64,000 nt of DNA from Blastococcus capsensis (GCF_030165005.1 NZ_JASNNW010000002.1:372001-436000), one strand, 5' to 3'; counted from the first letter of the stretch, positions 24,662 to 37,413 are shown. Numbers and translations are program-made. The notes: a model not told the origin generated them from the letters alone.

Positions 24662-25933
24662 ATGACGCAGCCGAGCGTCGAACACCGGGCCGACGTCGTC
24701 GTGGTCGGGGCCGGCCCAGCCGGGTCCAGCGCCGCCTGGCACCTCGCGCACAGCGGGCTGGACGTCGCGGTGCTCGAGAAGGCCGAGTTCCCCCGGGAGA
24801 AGGTCTGCGGGGACGGGCTGACCCCGCGCGGGGTGAAGGCGCTCCACGACATGGGGATCGACACCTCGTCCTCCGGGTGGGTGCGCCGGCGCGGCCTGCG
24901 GGTGCACGGTGGCGGTCGGGTGGCCGAGGTGGACTGGCCGCGGCTGGACTCCTGGCCCGACCACGGGCTGGTCCGCACCCGCCGGGAGCTCGACGCCCAG
25001 CTGGCCGGCCACGCCGAGGCCGCCGGCGCGCGGTTGATCACCGGCGCCACCGTCACCGAGCCGCTGCTGGACGACGCCGGACGCGTGGTCGGGGTCCGCG
25101 GTGAGGTCGGTGACGACCGCCAGCCGGTCGTCTGGCAGGCACGGCTGGTCGTCTCGGCCGAAGGTCTCTCCGGCCGGCTGGCCAAGAGCCTGGGCCTGCT
25201 GCGCCGCACCGACCGGCCGCTGGGCGTCGCCGTCCGCCGGTACGTCCGCAGCCGGCGCAGTGACGACGACTACCTCGACATCGCCTTCGACCTGACCGCC
25301 GACGGTCCCACCCGTGACTGCATGCCCGGCTACGGCTGGATCTTCGGCATGGGCGACGGGACGGCGAACGTCGGGTACGGCCTGCTCGACACCCGCCGTG
25401 GCACCGGCGCCGACCGGAAGGCGATCCTCCGGCGCTGGCTGGACACCTTCCCGGCCGAGGACGGGCTGGGCGAGGACGACGCGGTGAGCCCGCTGCGCGG
25501 CGCGGGCCTCCCCATGGCGCTGAGCCGTGGCCCGGCCTACACCCGCGGCCTGCTGCTGGCCGGTGACGCCGCGGGGACGGTGAACCCCTGCAACGGTGAG
25601 GGGATCAGCTATGCGATCGAGAGCGGTCGCATGGCGGCCGAGGCCGTCGCTGCCGCCCTGGCGGTCCCGGAGGGGGCGCGCCGGGAGGCGCTGCTGCAGC
25701 GCTACCCCGAGCGGCTGCGCGCCGAGCTGGGGCGTCATCACCGGCTCGGCCTCGGTCTGCTGGCTCTGCTGGCCCGGCCGGCTGTCGTCCGGCTGGCGAC
25801 CGCACGGGGCCTGCGCCGCCCGGCACGTGCCGATGCCGCCCTGCGGCTGATGGGCAATCTCAGCGACGGTCGCGACGGCGATGCGGTCGACCGTGCCCTC
25901 GCCGTCCTCCTGCGCCTGACGCCGGCGACGTGA
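24662..25933 (+). CDS. menJ: FAD-dependent geranylgeranyl reductase family protein, MenJ-like
   Basis: A 423-residue flavoprotein. The FAD motif is VVVVGAGPAGSSAAWHLAHSG at the N-terminus, followed by EFPREKVCGDGLTPRG, YGWIFGMGDGTANVGYG and the second FAD motif LLAGDAAGTVNPCNGEGISYAIESG. This family reduces isoprenoid double bonds. Directly before nuo in an actinobacterium it is probably the menaquinone side-chain reductase described in mycobacteria as MenJ. ATG 24662 is chosen over GTG 24653 because GGAGG lies 8 bases upstream. The Rex operator precedes it. Confidence 0.88.
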   Translation: MTQPSVEHRADVVVVGAGPAGSSAAWHLAHSGLDVAVLEKAEFPREKVCGDGLTPRGVKALHDMGIDTSSSGWVRRRGLRVHGGGRVAEVDWPRLDSWPDHGLVRTRRELDAQLAGHAEAAGARLITGATVTEPLLDDAGRVVGVRGEVGDDRQPVVWQARLVVSAEGLSGRLAKSLGLLRRTDRPLGVAVRRYVRSRRSDDDYLDIAFDLTADGPTRDCMPGYGWIFGMGDGTANVGYGLLDTRRGTGADRKAILRRWLDTFPAEDGLGEDDAVSPLRGAGLPMALSRGPAYTRGLLLAGDAAGTVNPCNGEGISYAIESGRMAAEAVAAALAVPEGARREALLQRYPERLRAELGRHHRLGLGLLALLARPAVVRLATARGLRRPARADAALRLMGNLSDGRDGDAVDRALAVLLRLTPAT

Positions 25934-26016
25934 GGTGGCCGACATGACGACGAGTCGACGACACGACACGCACGCTCGGTGCACGTCCCATCACCTGTCC
26001 GTGACCCCCATCACCC

Positions 26017-26022
26017 TAGGGT
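26017..26022 (+). promoter_or_regulatory. Possible -10 box for leaderless nuoA transcript
   Basis: TAGGGT stands 7 bases before the nuoA ATG. No Shine-Dalgarno is seen before that ATG, which supports a leaderless start. The nuo genes could thus be read both from here and from the Rex-controlled promoter at 24589. Confidence 0.5.
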
Positions 26023-26029
26023 GCAGCTG

Positions 26030-26392
26030 ATGCTCTCGACCTACGTCCCGATCGTCGGGCTTTTCGTGCTCGCCGCGGGGTTCGCGTTGTTCTCCGTCGC
26101 CGTCGCCCCCTACGTCGGACCGCGCCGGTACAACCGGGCCAAGCTGGCGGCCTACGAGTGCGGCATCGAACCGGTGGACCAGCCGCTCACCGGCGGCCGT
26201 TTCCCGGTGAAGTACTACCTGACGGCGATGTTGTTCATCGTCTTCGACATCGAGATCGTCTTCCTCTACCCGTGGGCCGTCGCCAACGACGCGCTGGGCG
26301 TGTGGGGCCTGGTCGCGATGGTCGTGTTCATCGGCACCGTCTTCCTCGCCTTCGCCTACGAGTGGCGGCGCGGCGGGCTCGAGTGGGACTGA
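26030..26392 (+). CDS. nuoA: NADH-quinone oxidoreductase subunit A
   Basis: A 120-residue, three-helix membrane subunit of Complex I. The conserved loop YECGIEP and [23 protein letters not shown] are intact. ATG 26030 is chosen; GTG 26021 in the same frame would add only VQL. First of fourteen consecutive nuo genes. It ends 13 bases before nuoB. Confidence 0.96.
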   Translation: MLSTYVPIVGLFVLAAGFALFSVAVAPYVGPRRYNRAKLAAYECGIEPVDQPLTGGRFPVKYYLTAMLFIVFDIEIVFLYPWAVANDALGVWGLVAMVVFIGTVFLAFAYEWRRGGLEWD

Positions 26393-26405
26393 GGGGAGTC
26401 TGACC

Positions 26406-27083
26406 ATGGGCCTCGAGGAGAAGATCCCCAGCGGGGTGCTGCTGACCAGCGTCGAGAAGCTGGTCAACTGGACCCGCAAGTCGTCGCTGTGGCCCGCGAC
26501 GTTCGGGCTGGCCTGCTGCGCGATCGAGATGATGGCCTCCGGCGCTGGTCGCTACGACCTCGCCCGGTTCGGCATGGAGGTGTTCCGGGCCTCGCCGCGC
26601 CAGGCCGACCTGATGATCGTCGCCGGGCGGGTGAGCCAGAAGATGGCCCCGGTCCTCCGGCAGATCTACGACCAGATGCCCGAGCCGCGCTGGGTGCTCG
26701 CGATGGGCGTCTGCGCCAGCTCCGGCGGCATGTTCAACAACTACGCGATCGTCCAGGGCGTCGACCACGTCGTCCCGGTGGACATGTACCTGCCCGGCTG
26801 CCCGCCGCGGCCGGAGATGCTCATGGACGCGATCCTCAAGCTGCACCACAAGATCCAGCACGAGCCGCTGGGCGAGAAGCGCGCACGGCAGCTGGAGCAG
26901 GCGCGCGCCGAGGGGACGGCGAAGGACCTGCACGTGGAGATGCCGTCGACCGTGCGCGTCGACAAGGGCGCCCGACGCGCCTACGAGGCCGCCGCCGCGG
27001 AAGGGCGCACCGGCCAGTTCCTGATCGAGCAGCGCGGTGGCAACGCGGTGCTGCTGCCGGGCGAGCGGGGTGGGCGGCGATGA
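26406..27083 (+). CDS. nuoB: NADH-quinone oxidoreductase subunit B
   Basis: A 225-residue subunit carrying cluster N2, the [4Fe-4S] centre that hands electrons to menaquinone. Ligands lie in [16 protein letters not shown] and [10 protein letters not shown]. The C-terminal 45 or so residues are a charged extension beyond the core. ATG 26406. The stop is an ATGA at 27080, where a bridging frame begins. Confidence 0.97.
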   Translation: MGLEEKIPSGVLLTSVEKLVNWTRKSSLWPATFGLACCAIEMMASGAGRYDLARFGMEVFRASPRQADLMIVAGRVSQKMAPVLRQIYDQMPEPRWVLAMGVCASSGGMFNNYAIVQGVDHVVPVDMYLPGCPPRPEMLMDAILKLHHKIQHEPLGEKRARQLEQARAEGTAKDLHVEMPSTVRVDKGARRAYEAAAAEGRTGQFLIEQRGGNAVLLPGERGGRR

Positions 27084-27127
27084 GCGGGCCGAAGGTCACC
27101 GGTTCCGCACCGGAGGTAGGTCGATGA
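27080..27127 (+). other. Bridging mini-ORF nuoB to nuoC (15 aa)
   Basis: ATG 27080 overlaps the nuoB stop, and TGA 27125-27127 overlaps the nuoC ATG (ATGA at both ends). The peptide is [25 protein letters not shown] ribosome site for nuoC lies inside it. The first codons (ATGAGCGGGCC) are shared with the nuoL-nuoM bridge at 39306. Confidence 0.45.
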
Positions 27128-27873
27128 GCAATGACGGTGGCGCGGTCGTCCCCGGCCGCGAGGAGGCCGGCTACGACGCGAGCACCGCGCCGTCGGGTGG
27201 TTTCCGCAAAGGCGCGTTCGGGGTCAGCGGTAGCGGCGACACCTCCGGTTTCGGTGGGCTGGTCCGGGTCGAGCCCGGCGGTGCGGTGGCGCTGCACTCC
27301 ACCGAGCGTCCCTACGGGGGTTACTTCGACGAGGTCACCGACGCCCTGATCGAGGCGGTGGGCGAGGCCACCTACGCGGCCGCCGTCTCCCGGGTGCTGG
27401 TCGACCGCGGCGAGATCACCTACTTCGTGGCGCGCGAGCACCTGCTGACGCTGGTGCAGGCGCTGCGCGACGACGAGGCGCTGCGCTTCGAGCTGTGCAG
27501 CAGCGTCTCCGGCGTGGACTACCTCGACAGCGGCGGCCCCGCCGTCGACCCCGGCCGCCCGCGGCTGCACGTCGTCTACCACCTGACCTCGATGACCTAC
27601 CGGCGCCGTGTCCGGCTGGAGGTGGCGGTGACCGCGGAGGACCCGCACGTCCCGTCGGTGACCGGGATCTACCCGACGGCGGACTGGCACGAGCGCGAGA
27701 CCTGGGACATGTTCGGCATCGTCTTCGACGGCCACCCGGCGCTCACGCGGATCCTCATGCCCGACGACTGGGACGGCTTCCCGCAGCGCAAGGACTACCC
27801 GCTCGGCGGGATCCCCGTCGAGTACCACGACGCCACCATCCCGCCCCCGGACACGCGGCGGGCGTACCGGTGA
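27124..27873 (+). CDS. nuoC: NADH-quinone oxidoreductase subunit C
   Basis: A 249-residue peripheral-arm subunit. The 30-kDa signature region is present as [38 protein letters not shown]. The first 60 residues are a Gly-rich extension ([20 protein letters not shown]). ATG 27124 has GGAGGTAGG upstream. Confidence 0.96.
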   Translation: MSNDGGAVVPGREEAGYDASTAPSGGFRKGAFGVSGSGDTSGFGGLVRVEPGGAVALHSTERPYGGYFDEVTDALIEAVGEATYAAAVSRVLVDRGEITYFVAREHLLTLVQALRDDEALRFELCSSVSGVDYLDSGGPAVDPGRPRLHVVYHLTSMTYRRRVRLEVAVTAEDPHVPSVTGIYPTADWHERETWDMFGIVFDGHPALTRILMPDDWDGFPQRKDYPLGGIPVEYHDATIPPPDTRRAYR

Positions 27874-27886
27874 GCGGGGAGAGCAG

Positions 27887-27890
<4 letters not shown>
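27870..27890 (+). other. Bridging mini-ORF nuoC to nuoD (6 codons)
   Basis: GTG 27870 overlaps the nuoC stop (GTGA), and TGA 27888-27890 overlaps the nuoD ATG (ATGA). It reads V-S-G-E-S-R-stop. It is the shortest of the junction-spanning frames and the most likely to be chance. GGGGAGAG inside it is the nuoD ribosome site. Confidence 0.25.
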
Positions 27891-29214
<1,324 letters not shown>

Positions 29215-29218
<4 letters not shown>

Positions 29219-30267
29219 GTGCACTGCCAGGCAGCCCCGAGGGGACGGCGATCACCGGGCTGGACTCGAGCCCGGTCGACGCCGCGGCCCTCGCCGAGCT
29301 GCCGCCGCTGACCGAGCAGACCCGGGTGGAGGCGCGGGAGATCATCGGCCGCTACCCGGTGGCGCGCTCCGCCCTGCTGCCGATGCTGCACCTGGTGCAG
29401 AGCTACCAGGGCTTCGTCACGCCGGAGGGCGTCGCGCTGTGCGCCGAGGAACTCGGTCTGACCAAGGCCGAGGTGGGCGCGGTCGCGACGTTCTACACGA
29501 TGTACAAGCGCCGTCCCACCGGCCGGCACCTGGTCAGCGTCTGCACCAACACGCTGTGCGCCGTGCTCGGCGGGCAGCGGATCATGGACGCGCTCAGCGC
29601 CGACCTCGGCGTCCACCACGACGAGACCACCGCCGACGGCTCGATCACCCTCGAGCACGCCGAGTGCCTGGCCGCCTGCGACTACGCGCCCGTGGTCACC
29701 GTGGACTACGAGTTCTACGACCAGCAGGACGTCGACAGCGCCCGCGAGCTGGTCGCGGCCCTGCGCCGCGGTGAGAAGCCGACGCCGACCCGCGGGGCAC
29801 CGCTCACCGACTTCCGGGGCATCTCCCGCCAGCTCGCCGGCTTCTCCCAGCACCCCGACGCCGCGGCTGCCGCGGCCGCCGTGGACGCACCGGGCAACTA
29901 CGAGCCCACCCTGCGCGGGTTGCGCCTGGCCGCCGAACGCGGCGAGTCCGCCCCGCCGATGCGCGGCCCGGAGCGCGAGCCCGCCGATGCCGGTGAGCCG
30001 AGGGAGACCGTGCGGCCCTCCGGCGGGACAGGGGAGAGCCCTGGCCAGGAGGCGGCCGACGCGCGGGTCGCCGCAGCGGACACCCCGGCGGAGAAGGCCG
30101 GCGCGGCCGGTTCGCACCCGGACGCCCCGGAACCCGCCGGCCGGCGGCTTCCCGACGGCCGGAAAGGCACCGACACCCCGGCCGGGCAGGAGCCCGGCAC
30201 GAGTGGTCAGGGACCCGGCGGCTCCGCCAGGACCATCGAGGGCCGTGGCCCGAAGCGGAGGAAGTGA
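29215..30267 (+). CDS. nuoE: NADH-quinone oxidoreductase subunit E, with long disordered tail
   Basis: A 350-residue subunit. The first 200 residues are the usual 24-kDa thioredoxin-like fold. It binds a [2Fe-2S] cluster through cysteines in [11 protein letters not shown] and [10 protein letters not shown]. After about residue 210 comes a 140-residue tail rich in Ala, Pro, Gly and Glu (for example [16 protein letters not shown]) with no fold, far beyond the normal length. It ends RGPKRRK, 3 bases before nuoF. Confidence 0.94.
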
Positions 30268-30270
30268 GTC

Positions 30271-31599
30271 ATGCCCCTCACCCCCGTCCTCACCACCCGC
30301 TGGGCCGCCGACCAGTCGTGGCGGCTGTCCACCTACGAGCGGCTCGACGGCTACGCCGCGCTGCGCACCGCGCTCTCCATGGCCCCGGGCGAGCTGGTGA
30401 CCATGGTCAAGGACTCCGGGCTGCGCGGCCGCGGCGGCGCCGGCTTCCCCACCGGGATGAAGTGGAGCTTCATCCCGCAGCCCAAGCCGGGAGAGGAGCC
30501 CACCGGCCCGGCGGCGATGCCCAAGTACCTCGTCGTCAATGCCGACGAGGGCGAGCCGGGCACCTGCAAGGACCTCCCGCTGATGATGGCCGACCCGCAC
30601 TCGCTCATCGAGGGTGTGATCATCTCGGCGTACGCCATCCGGTCGCACCTGGCGGTGATCTACGTGCGCGGCGAGGCGGTGCACGCCCACCGGCGGCTGA
30701 TGAACGCGGTGGGGGAGGCCTACGCCGCCGGCTACCTCGGCACCGACATCCTCGGCTCGGGCTACGACCTCGAGCTGATCGTGCACGCGGGTGCCGGCGC
30801 CTACATCTGCGGTGAGGAGACCGCGCTGCTGGACTCGCTGGAGGGCTACCGCGGCCAACCCCGGCTCAAGCCCCCGTTCCCCGCGGTCGCGGGGCTGTAC
30901 GGAGCCCCGACGGTCATCAACAACGTGGAGACCCTGGCCAGCGTCCCGTTCGTCGTGCGCGGCGGAGCGCAGTGGTTCAAGGACTTCGGACCGGAGAAGT
31001 CACCCGGCCCGAAGATCTACTCGCTGTCGGGCCGCGTGGTGCGGCCCGGCCAGTACGAGGCACCCATGGGCACCACGATGCGGGAGCTGCTCGAGATGGC
31101 CGGTGGTGTCCGCCCCGGGCACCAGTTGAAGTTCTGGACCCCGGGCGGGTCGTCGACGCCGTACTTCACCGACGAGCACCTCGACGTCCCGCTGGACTTC
31201 GACTCGGTGGCCGCGGCCGGCTCGATGCTCGGTACGACCGCGCTGATGGTGTTCGACGAGACCGACTCGATCGTCGAGGCCACTCTGCGCTTCACCGAGT
31301 TCTACGCGCACGAGAGCTGCGGCAAGTGCACCCCCTGCCGGGAGGGCACCTACTGGCTGGTGCAGATCCTCGAGCGGATCGCGCACGGCCGGGGTACCGC
31401 CCAGGACCTCGACATCCTGGTCGACACCTGCGACAACATCCTGGGCCGGTCGTTCTGCGCCCTCGGTGACGGCGCCACGAGCTGCATCACCAGCTCGCTC
31501 AAGTACTTCAAGGACGACTACGTCGCCCTGCTGCCGCCCGAGGAGCAGTCCCGCCTGGGCCGGTCCCTCCACATCGAGCCCGTGGGAGTGGCGTCATGA
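30271..31599 (+). CDS. nuoF: NADH-quinone oxidoreductase subunit F
   Basis: A 442-residue 51-kDa-type subunit binding NADH, FMN and a [4Fe-4S] cluster. Motifs: [16 protein letters not shown] (NADH), [12 protein letters not shown] (FMN), [19 protein letters not shown], and the cluster ligands [12 protein letters not shown] plus a later Cys in [11 protein letters not shown]. It overlaps nuoG by 4 bases. Confidence 0.97.
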   Translation: MPLTPVLTTRWAADQSWRLSTYERLDGYAALRTALSMAPGELVTMVKDSGLRGRGGAGFPTGMKWSFIPQPKPGEEPTGPAAMPKYLVVNADEGEPGTCKDLPLMMADPHSLIEGVIISAYAIRSHLAVIYVRGEAVHAHRRLMNAVGEAYAAGYLGTDILGSGYDLELIVHAGAGAYICGEETALLDSLEGYRGQPRLKPPFPAVAGLYGAPTVINNVETLASVPFVVRGGAQWFKDFGPEKSPGPKIYSLSGRVVRPGQYEAPMGTTMRELLEMAGGVRPGHQLKFWTPGGSSTPYFTDEHLDVPLDFDSVAAAGSMLGTTALMVFDETDSIVEATLRFTEFYAHESCGKCTPCREGTYWLVQILERIAHGRGTAQDLDILVDTCDNILGRSFCALGDGATSCITSSLKYFKDDYVALLPPEEQSRLGRSLHIEPVGVAS

Positions 31600-34085
31600 C
31601 GCTCACGCCGACCAATCCGCCACCGGCCCCGGCCGTGCCGCCGGGCGCTCCGGGGCCGCACACCCCGCCGGACGCCGTCCACTGCACGATCGACGGCTTC
31701 GACGTCGCGGTGCCCAAGGGGACGCTGATCATCCGTGCGGCCGAACAGGTCGGCGTCTTCATCCCGCGGTTCTGCGACCACCCGCTGCTCGAGCCGGTCG
31801 GTGCCTGCCGGCAGTGTCTGGTCGAGGTGGAGGGTCAGCGCAAGCCGGTTGCTTCCTGCACCATGCCCGTCACCGACGGCATGGCGGTCAGGACGCAGCT
31901 CACCAGCCCGGTGGCCGACAAAGCGCAGCAGGGCACCATGGAGCTGCTGCTGATCAACCACCCGCTGGACTGCCCCACCTGCGACAAGGGCGGCGAGTGC
32001 CCCCTGCAGAACCAGGCGATGGGCCACGGCCGCACCGAGAGCCGGTTCGTCGACGAGAAGCGCACCTACCCCAAGCCGCTGCCCATCTCGTCGCAGGTCC
32101 TCCTCGACCGCGAGCGGTGCGTCCTGTGCGCCCGGTGCACGCGCTTCTCCCAGCAGGTGGCCGGCGACCCGTTCATCGAGCTGTTCGAGCGCGGGGCGCT
32201 GGAGCAGGTCGCCATCTACGAGGACGAGCCGTTCGAGTCCTACTTCTCCGGCAACACCACCCAGATCTGCCCGGTCGGCGCCCTCACCAGCGCGCAGTAC
32301 CGCTTCCGCGCGCGCCCCTTCGACCTGCGCAGCGAGGCCAGCGTCTGCGAGCACTGCGCGTCCGGTTGCGCAATGCGCACCGACTACCGGCGCGGCAAGG
32401 TCACCCGTCGGCAGGCCGCCGACGACCCGGCGGTCAACGAGGAGTGGACCTGCGACAAGGGCCGCTACGCGTTCCGCTACGCCACCTCGAACGAGCGGCT
32501 GACCACTCCGCTGGTGCGGGGGGCGGACGGGACCCTGCAGCCGGCGTCCTGGCCCGAGGCGTGGGCCGCGGCCGCCACCGGCCTGCTCCGGGCCCGTGCC
32601 GAGGGCGGCGTCGGCGTGCTACCGGGTGGCCGGCTCACCTTCGAGGACGCCTACGCGTGGGCATCCTTCGCGAGGGTGGCCCTGGGGACCAACGACGTCG
32701 ACGCCCGAGCACGGGCCCACTCGGCCGAGGAACTGGAGTTCCTGGCGGCCGCCGTCGCCGGCACCGGACCCGCCACCGGCGCGGTCACCTACGACGACCT
32801 GGGCAGCGCCCCCGCCGTGCTGCTCGCCGGCCTGGAGCCGGAGGAGGAGTCGCCGATCCTGTTCCTGCGGCTGCGCCGCGCCGTGCGCTCCAGCAAGCTG
32901 CCGGTCTTCGACCTGGCGCCCTTCGCCACCCGCGCGGCGGAGAAGCTGCAGGCCACGGTGCTCACCACGCTCCCCGGCGCAGAGGCACGGTCGCTGCACG
33001 CGCTCGCCGAGGGCACCTGGGGCGGCCCCGCGGTGGAGGCGCTCCGCCGGCCCGGCGCCGTCGTCCTCGCCGGCGAGCGGCTGGCCGAGGTCCCCGGCGC
33101 GTTCTCCGCCCTGCTGGACCTGTCCCGGGCGACCGGCGCCCGGCTGGCCTGGGTGCCCCGCCGGGCCGGCGAGCGCGGCGCCGTCGAGGCCGGTGCGCTG
33201 CCGAACCTGCTCCCCGGCGGCCGGAGCGTCGAGGACGACGACGCCCGCGCCGAGGTGGCCGCCGCCTGGGGCATCGACCCCGCGGCCGTCCCGGCGGTCC
33301 CCGGCCGCGACACCACCGGGATTCTCACCGCGGCGCGCAGCGGCCGGCTGCCCGGATTGCTCATCGGCGGCGTCGACCCGGCGGACCTGCCCGACCCGGC
33401 GCTGGCCCTCGCGGCGCTGGACGCGGCGGCGTTCGTCGTCAGCCTGGAGATGTTCCCCAGCGCGGTGACCGAGCGCGCCGATGTCGTGCTGCCGGTGGCG
33501 GCCGCACCCGAGAAGGCGGGCAGCTACCTGGACTGGGAGGGCCGGCTGCGGAGCTTCGACGCGACGCTGCACGGCACCGGGCGGCTGACCGACGGGCGGG
33601 TGCTGCACGGCCTGGCCGACGAGATGGACGTCGACCTGCGGCTGCCCGGCCACGAGGCCGCGCGGGCCACGCTGTCCGCGCTCGGCGCCCGCCGGTCGGA
33701 GCGGCCCGGTCTCGTCGTCGCCCCGCCGGCCGCCCCGGTGCTCCGCGACGACGAGGCGGTCCTGGCCTCCTGGCGCCAGCTGCTCGACGTGGGCGCGCTG
33801 CAGCGCGACGAGCCGGAGCTGGCCGGCACCGCCCGGCGTCCGGTGGTCCGTATCGGCCCGGGGACGGCCGCTCGGCTCGGGCTCGCCGACGGCGAGCGGC
33901 TCACGGTCAGCGGGGCCACCGGCTCGGTCAGCCTGCCGGTGGAGATCACCGCGATGCCGGAGCAGGTGGTGTGGCTGCCGATGCGTTCGCCCGGCAGCGA
34001 GATCCGGACCGACCTGGGTGCCGGGCCGGGGGCGGTCGTGCGGCTGGTCCGCGCGGCAGCCGTCGTCGGAGAGGGCGTGCGATGA
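31596..34085 (+). CDS. nuoG: NADH-quinone oxidoreductase subunit G
   Basis: An 829-residue 75-kDa-type subunit. The N-terminal [2Fe-2S] domain has [22 protein letters not shown]. The next cluster region has [15 protein letters not shown], then [10 protein letters not shown] and [13 protein letters not shown]. The rest is the molybdopterin-oxidoreductase-like domain, here weakly conserved and Ala/Arg rich. It overlaps nuoH by 4 bases. Confidence 0.96.
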   Translation: MTLTPTNPPPAPAVPPGAPGPHTPPDAVHCTIDGFDVAVPKGTLIIRAAEQVGVFIPRFCDHPLLEPVGACRQCLVEVEGQRKPVASCTMPVTDGMAVRTQLTSPVADKAQQGTMELLLINHPLDCPTCDKGGECPLQNQAMGHGRTESRFVDEKRTYPKPLPISSQVLLDRERCVLCARCTRFSQQVAGDPFIELFERGALEQVAIYEDEPFESYFSGNTTQICPVGALTSAQYRFRARPFDLRSEASVCEHCASGCAMRTDYRRGKVTRRQAADDPAVNEEWTCDKGRYAFRYATSNERLTTPLVRGADGTLQPASWPEAWAAAATGLLRARAEGGVGVLPGGRLTFEDAYAWASFARVALGTNDVDARARAHSAEELEFLAAAVAGTGPATGAVTYDDLGSAPAVLLAGLEPEEESPILFLRLRRAVRSSKLPVFDLAPFATRAAEKLQATVLTTLPGAEARSLHALAEGTWGGPAVEALRRPGAVVLAGERLAEVPGAFSALLDLSRATGARLAWVPRRAGERGAVEAGALPNLLPGGRSVEDDDARAEVAAAWGIDPAAVPAVPGRDTTGILTAARSGRLPGLLIGGVDPADLPDPALALAALDAAAFVVSLEMFPSAVTERADVVLPVAAAPEKAGSYLDWEGRLRSFDATLHGTGRLTDGRVLHGLADEMDVDLRLPGHEAARATLSALGARRSERPGLVVAPPAAPVLRDDEAVLASWRQLLDVGALQRDEPELAGTARRPVVRIGPGTAARLGLADGERLTVSGATGSVSLPVEITAMPEQVVWLPMRSPGSEIRTDLGAGPGAVVRLVRAAAVVGEGVR

Positions 34086-35563
34086 ACCTCTGGGCCGCGG
34101 CCGACCAGCCGACGCTGGCGGACTTCGGGCACGACGTCTGGTGGATCGTCCTCATCAAGATCGTCGGTGTCTTCGCCGTGCTGGTGCTGATGACGCTGTT
34201 CGCGATCGTGTTCGAACGCAAGGTCGTCGCCCGCATGCAGCAGCGGATCGGCCCCAACCGGGTCGGCCCGCGCGGCTCCCTGCAGAGCCTCGCCGACGGC
34301 CTGAAGCTGGCGTTCAAGGAAGACATCATGCCGGCGATGGCCGACAAGCCGGTGTACTTCCTGGCGCCGATCATCGCGACCATCCCGGCGTTCGTCGCGT
34401 TCTCCGTCATCCCCCTGGGGCCGGTCGTCAGCATCTTCGGCCAGCAGACGCCGCTGCAGCTCACCGATGCACCGATCGGCGTGCTGGTCATCCTGGCGAT
34501 GTCGGCGATGGGCATCTACGGGATCGTGCTGGGCGGCTGGGCGTCCGGTTCCACGTACCCACTGCTGGGCAGCCTGCGCAGCGCGGCCCAGATGATCAGC
34601 TACGAGATTGCGATGGGGCTGTCGCTGGTCGCGGTCTTCCTCTACGCCGGGACGATGTCGACGTCGGAGATCGTCGCCGCCCAGGCCGACGGCAACGAGG
34701 TCTCCTTCTTCGGCTGGGAGTTCACCGGGCCCAGCTGGTACGTGGTCCTGCTCCCGGTCTCCTTCGTCATCTACGCGATCGCCGTCGTGGGGGAGACCAA
34801 CCGTGCGCCGTTCGACCTGCCCGAGGCAGAGAGCGAGCTGGTCGGGGGCTTCCACACCGAGTACTCGTCGCTGAAGTTCGCGCTGTTCTTCCTGGCCGAG
34901 TACATCAACATGGTCACCGTCTCCGCCCTGGCCGCCACGCTCTTCCTCGGCGGCTGGCGGGCGCCGTGGCCGATCTCGATCTGGGACGGCGCGAACACCG
35001 GCTGGTGGCCGCTGTTGTGGTTCTTCCTGAAGGTCGTCGTCGCGTTGTTCGTCTTCATCTGGCTGCGCGGCACGCTGCCTCGGCTGCGGTACGACCAGTT
35101 CATGCGCTTCGGCTGGAAGGTGCTGGTCCCGGTCTCGCTGGTGTGGATCCTCATCGTCGCCACGATGCGCACCGTGTCCCGGGAGACCGACCTGTCCGCC
35201 GGTGAGGTCGCCCTCTACGTGGGTGTGCCGGTGGCGCTCGTCCTGCTGGTCGGCCTCTGGCTCGGCGGCCGGGCCAGCCACCGCGACACCCGGCTGGACG
35301 CCGTCGAGGCGGCCGCCGGCTCCAACCACCCGACGCAGATCCAGCCCGAGGTCCTGCCACCGGCCGGTGCACGCCGGCGGGCGACCGGAGGCCCGAGCCG
35401 GGCCGAGGGCGGTTTTCCGGTTCCGCCGATGGACCTGACGGTTCCGCCGTCGCCGCGGCTGCGCCGGCAGCCGGTGAGCACCGGCGGGGAGCCGGTCCCC
35501 GGAGCGGTCGTCGGCACCGGACGGCGCGGCGCCACCACATCCGAGGAGGACGGCGATGCCTGA
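34082..35563 (+). CDS. nuoH: NADH-quinone oxidoreductase subunit H, with extended C-terminus
   Basis: A 493-residue membrane subunit at the join of the two arms. Conserved are [29 protein letters not shown], the [25 protein letters not shown] loop and [12 protein letters not shown]. About 75 soluble residues rich in Pro and Arg follow the last helix. It overlaps nuoI by 8 bases. Confidence 0.96.
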   Translation: MNLWAAADQPTLADFGHDVWWIVLIKIVGVFAVLVLMTLFAIVFERKVVARMQQRIGPNRVGPRGSLQSLADGLKLAFKEDIMPAMADKPVYFLAPIIATIPAFVAFSVIPLGPVVSIFGQQTPLQLTDAPIGVLVILAMSAMGIYGIVLGGWASGSTYPLLGSLRSAAQMISYEIAMGLSLVAVFLYAGTMSTSEIVAAQADGNEVSFFGWEFTGPSWYVVLLPVSFVIYAIAVVGETNRAPFDLPEAESELVGGFHTEYSSLKFALFFLAEYINMVTVSALAATLFLGGWRAPWPISIWDGANTGWWPLLWFFLKVVVALFVFIWLRGTLPRLRYDQFMRFGWKVLVPVSLVWILIVATMRTVSRETDLSAGEVALYVGVPVALVLLVGLWLGGRASHRDTRLDAVEAAAGSNHPTQIQPEVLPPAGARRRATGGPSRAEGGFPVPPMDLTVPPSPRLRRQPVSTGGEPVPGAVVGTGRRGATTSEEDGDA

Positions 35564-36170
35564 GCAGAGCAAGCCCGGCGAGCAGGACGTGGTGCGCCGC
35601 TCCCGCGGGGAGGTCGAACCCTCCACCGGGGGCGACCGGAAGCGCCCGGCGGTACGCGACCGCCTGATGCCCGCCGCGGTCCAGGGCTTCGGCGTCACCT
35701 TCGCGCAGATGTTCCGGACGGTGACCACCGAGCAGTACCCGTTCGAGCCGAAGGTGACAAAGGCCCGCTACCACGGGCGGCACGTGCTCAACCGGCACCC
35801 CGACGGGCTGGAGAAGTGCGTCGGCTGCGAGCTGTGCGCCTGGGCCTGCCCGGCCGACGCCATCTACGTCGAGGGCGGCGACAACACCGAGGACGAGCGG
35901 TACAGCCCCGGTGAGCGGTACGGCGCGGTCTACCAGATCAACTACCTGCGCTGCATCTTCTGCGGGTTGTGCATCGAGGCCTGCCCGACCCGCTCGCTGA
36001 CGATGAGCAACGACTTCGAGCTGGCCGACGACAACCGGCGCGACTTGATCTACACCAAGGAACAGCTCATGGCCCCGCTGCTGCCCGGCATGGAGGCCAC
36101 CCCGCACCCGATGCGGCTCGGGGACGACGAGAAGGACTACTACGTGCGCGAACCGGAGGCCCGGTCGTGA
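35556..36170 (+). CDS. nuoI: NADH-quinone oxidoreductase subunit I
   Basis: A 204-residue ferredoxin-like subunit with two [4Fe-4S] motifs: [16 protein letters not shown] and [16 protein letters not shown]. It has an N-terminal hydrophilic extension of about 40 residues. It overlaps nuoJ by 4 bases. Confidence 0.97.
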   Translation: MPEQSKPGEQDVVRRSRGEVEPSTGGDRKRPAVRDRLMPAAVQGFGVTFAQMFRTVTTEQYPFEPKVTKARYHGRHVLNRHPDGLEKCVGCELCAWACPADAIYVEGGDNTEDERYSPGERYGAVYQINYLRCIFCGLCIEACPTRSLTMSNDFELADDNRRDLIYTKEQLMAPLLPGMEATPHPMRLGDDEKDYYVREPEARS

Positions 36171-37024
36171 CGCCGGAGACCGCGGGCGTCGTCATCGGCA
36201 CCGGCGAGGCCGTCGTCTTCTGGGTCCTCGGCCCGCTCGCCCTGGCCGGAGCGCTGGGCATGGTGCTCAGCCGCAACGCGGTGCACTCGGCGCTGTGGCT
36301 GGTGCTGACCATGCTGTCCCTGGGCGCCTTCTACGTCGTCCAGGAGGCGCCCTTCCTCGGCGTGGTGCAGGTGATCGTCTACACCGGGGCGATCATGATC
36401 CTCTTTCTGTTCGTGCTCATGCTCGTCGGGCGGGACTCCTCCGACTCGGTGGTCGAGACGTTGCGGGGGCAGCGGATCGCGGCGCTGCTGCTGGGGGCCG
36501 GCTTCGCCGCACTGGTCGGCGCCGGCATCGCCCGCGCCACCCAGGACCTGCCCGTCGCCGGCCTCGAGGCGGTGCAGGGTGGGGTGGGCGGCCCGGCATC
36601 GGGCAACGTGGAAGCGATCGCCGGGCTGCTCTACACCCGCTACCTGCTGGCCTTCGAGGTCACCGGCGCGCTGCTCATCGTCGCCGCGGTCGGTGCGCTG
36701 CTGCTCACCCACGTCGAGCGGGAACCGGGCAGCCGGCAGACCCAGAAGGAGATGTCGCGGGCCCGGTTCCTCACCGGCCGCCCGCAGACCTTCCCCGGGC
36801 CGGGTGTCCACGCCCGCGCCACCTCGGTGGCCGCGCCGGCGCTGCTGCCCGACGGCAGCCTCGCCGAGGACAGCTTCGCCACCGGGATCGAGCCGGAGCA
36901 GGTCGAGCAGATGCCCCGACCGGCCGGCCGGGAGCAGCTCGGCTCCCCGGACGCCGCGCTCGGCTCTCTCGACCCCACGCTCAGCGACACCCCGGGCGGC
37001 CGGACCGGAGGGGAGCACAGGTGA
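36167..37024 (+). CDS. nuoJ: NADH-quinone oxidoreductase subunit J
   Basis: A 285-residue membrane subunit with five helices, including the conserved [22 protein letters not shown] helix with its pi-bulge region. The last 95 residues are a soluble extension ([15 protein letters not shown] and on). GTG 36167. The stop is GTGA at 37021. Confidence 0.95.
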   Translation: MTPETAGVVIGTGEAVVFWVLGPLALAGALGMVLSRNAVHSALWLVLTMLSLGAFYVVQEAPFLGVVQVIVYTGAIMILFLFVLMLVGRDSSDSVVETLRGQRIAALLLGAGFAALVGAGIARATQDLPVAGLEAVQGGVGGPASGNVEAIAGLLYTRYLLAFEVTGALLIVAAVGALLLTHVEREPGSRQTQKEMSRARFLTGRPQTFPGPGVHARATSVAAPALLPDGSLAEDSFATGIEPEQVEQMPRPAGREQLGSPDAALGSLDPTLSDTPGGRTGGEHR

Positions 37025-37101
37025 GCGAGCGTGCGAGCTCACCGATGAGCAGAGCACCCCGCGGCACGAAGCCGGCGAGCGCCGGGCAGGAGGAGTCGTG
37101 A
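37021..37101 (+). other. Bridging mini-ORF with palindromic repeat (26 aa), nuoJ to nuoK
   Basis: GTG 37021 overlaps the nuoJ stop (GTGA), and TGA 37099-37101 overlaps the nuoK GTG (GTGA). The first 22 bases form GTGAGC-N10-GCTCAC with core GAGCGTGCGAGCTC. The peptide [15 protein letters not shown] is near-identical in pattern to those at 4911 and 7052. GGCAGGAGGAG near the end serves as the nuoK ribosome site. It is the clearest member of the family. Confidence 0.55.
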
Positions 37102-37397
37102 CGCTGTCCTACTACCTGGTGCTCGCGGCGATGCTGTTCACGATCGGCGCCGTCGGCGTGCTGGTGCGGCGCAACGCGATCGTGGTCTTCATGTGCATCG
37201 AGCTGATGCTCAACGCGGTGAACCTGACGCTGATCACCTTCGCCCGCTCCACCGGGACCGTCGACGGCCAGATCATCGCGCTGTTCGTGATGGTCGTCGC
37301 CGCGGCCGAGGTGGTCGTGGGGCTCGCCATCATCATGTCGATCTACCGGACCCGCCGGTCCGCCTCGGTCGACGACGCCAACCTGCTGAAGTACTGA
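37098..37397 (+). CDS. nuoK: NADH-quinone oxidoreductase subunit K
   Basis: A 99-residue three-helix antiporter-like subunit. The two proton-path glutamates are in [11 protein letters not shown] (helix 2) and [11 protein letters not shown] (helix 3). GTG 37098. It ends 16 bases before nuoL. Confidence 0.97.
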   Translation: MTLSYYLVLAAMLFTIGAVGVLVRRNAIVVFMCIELMLNAVNLTLITFARSTGTVDGQIIALFVMVVAAAEVVVGLAIIMSIYRTRRSASVDDANLLKY

Positions 37398-37413
37398 CCG
37401 GGACGGGGTTGCA

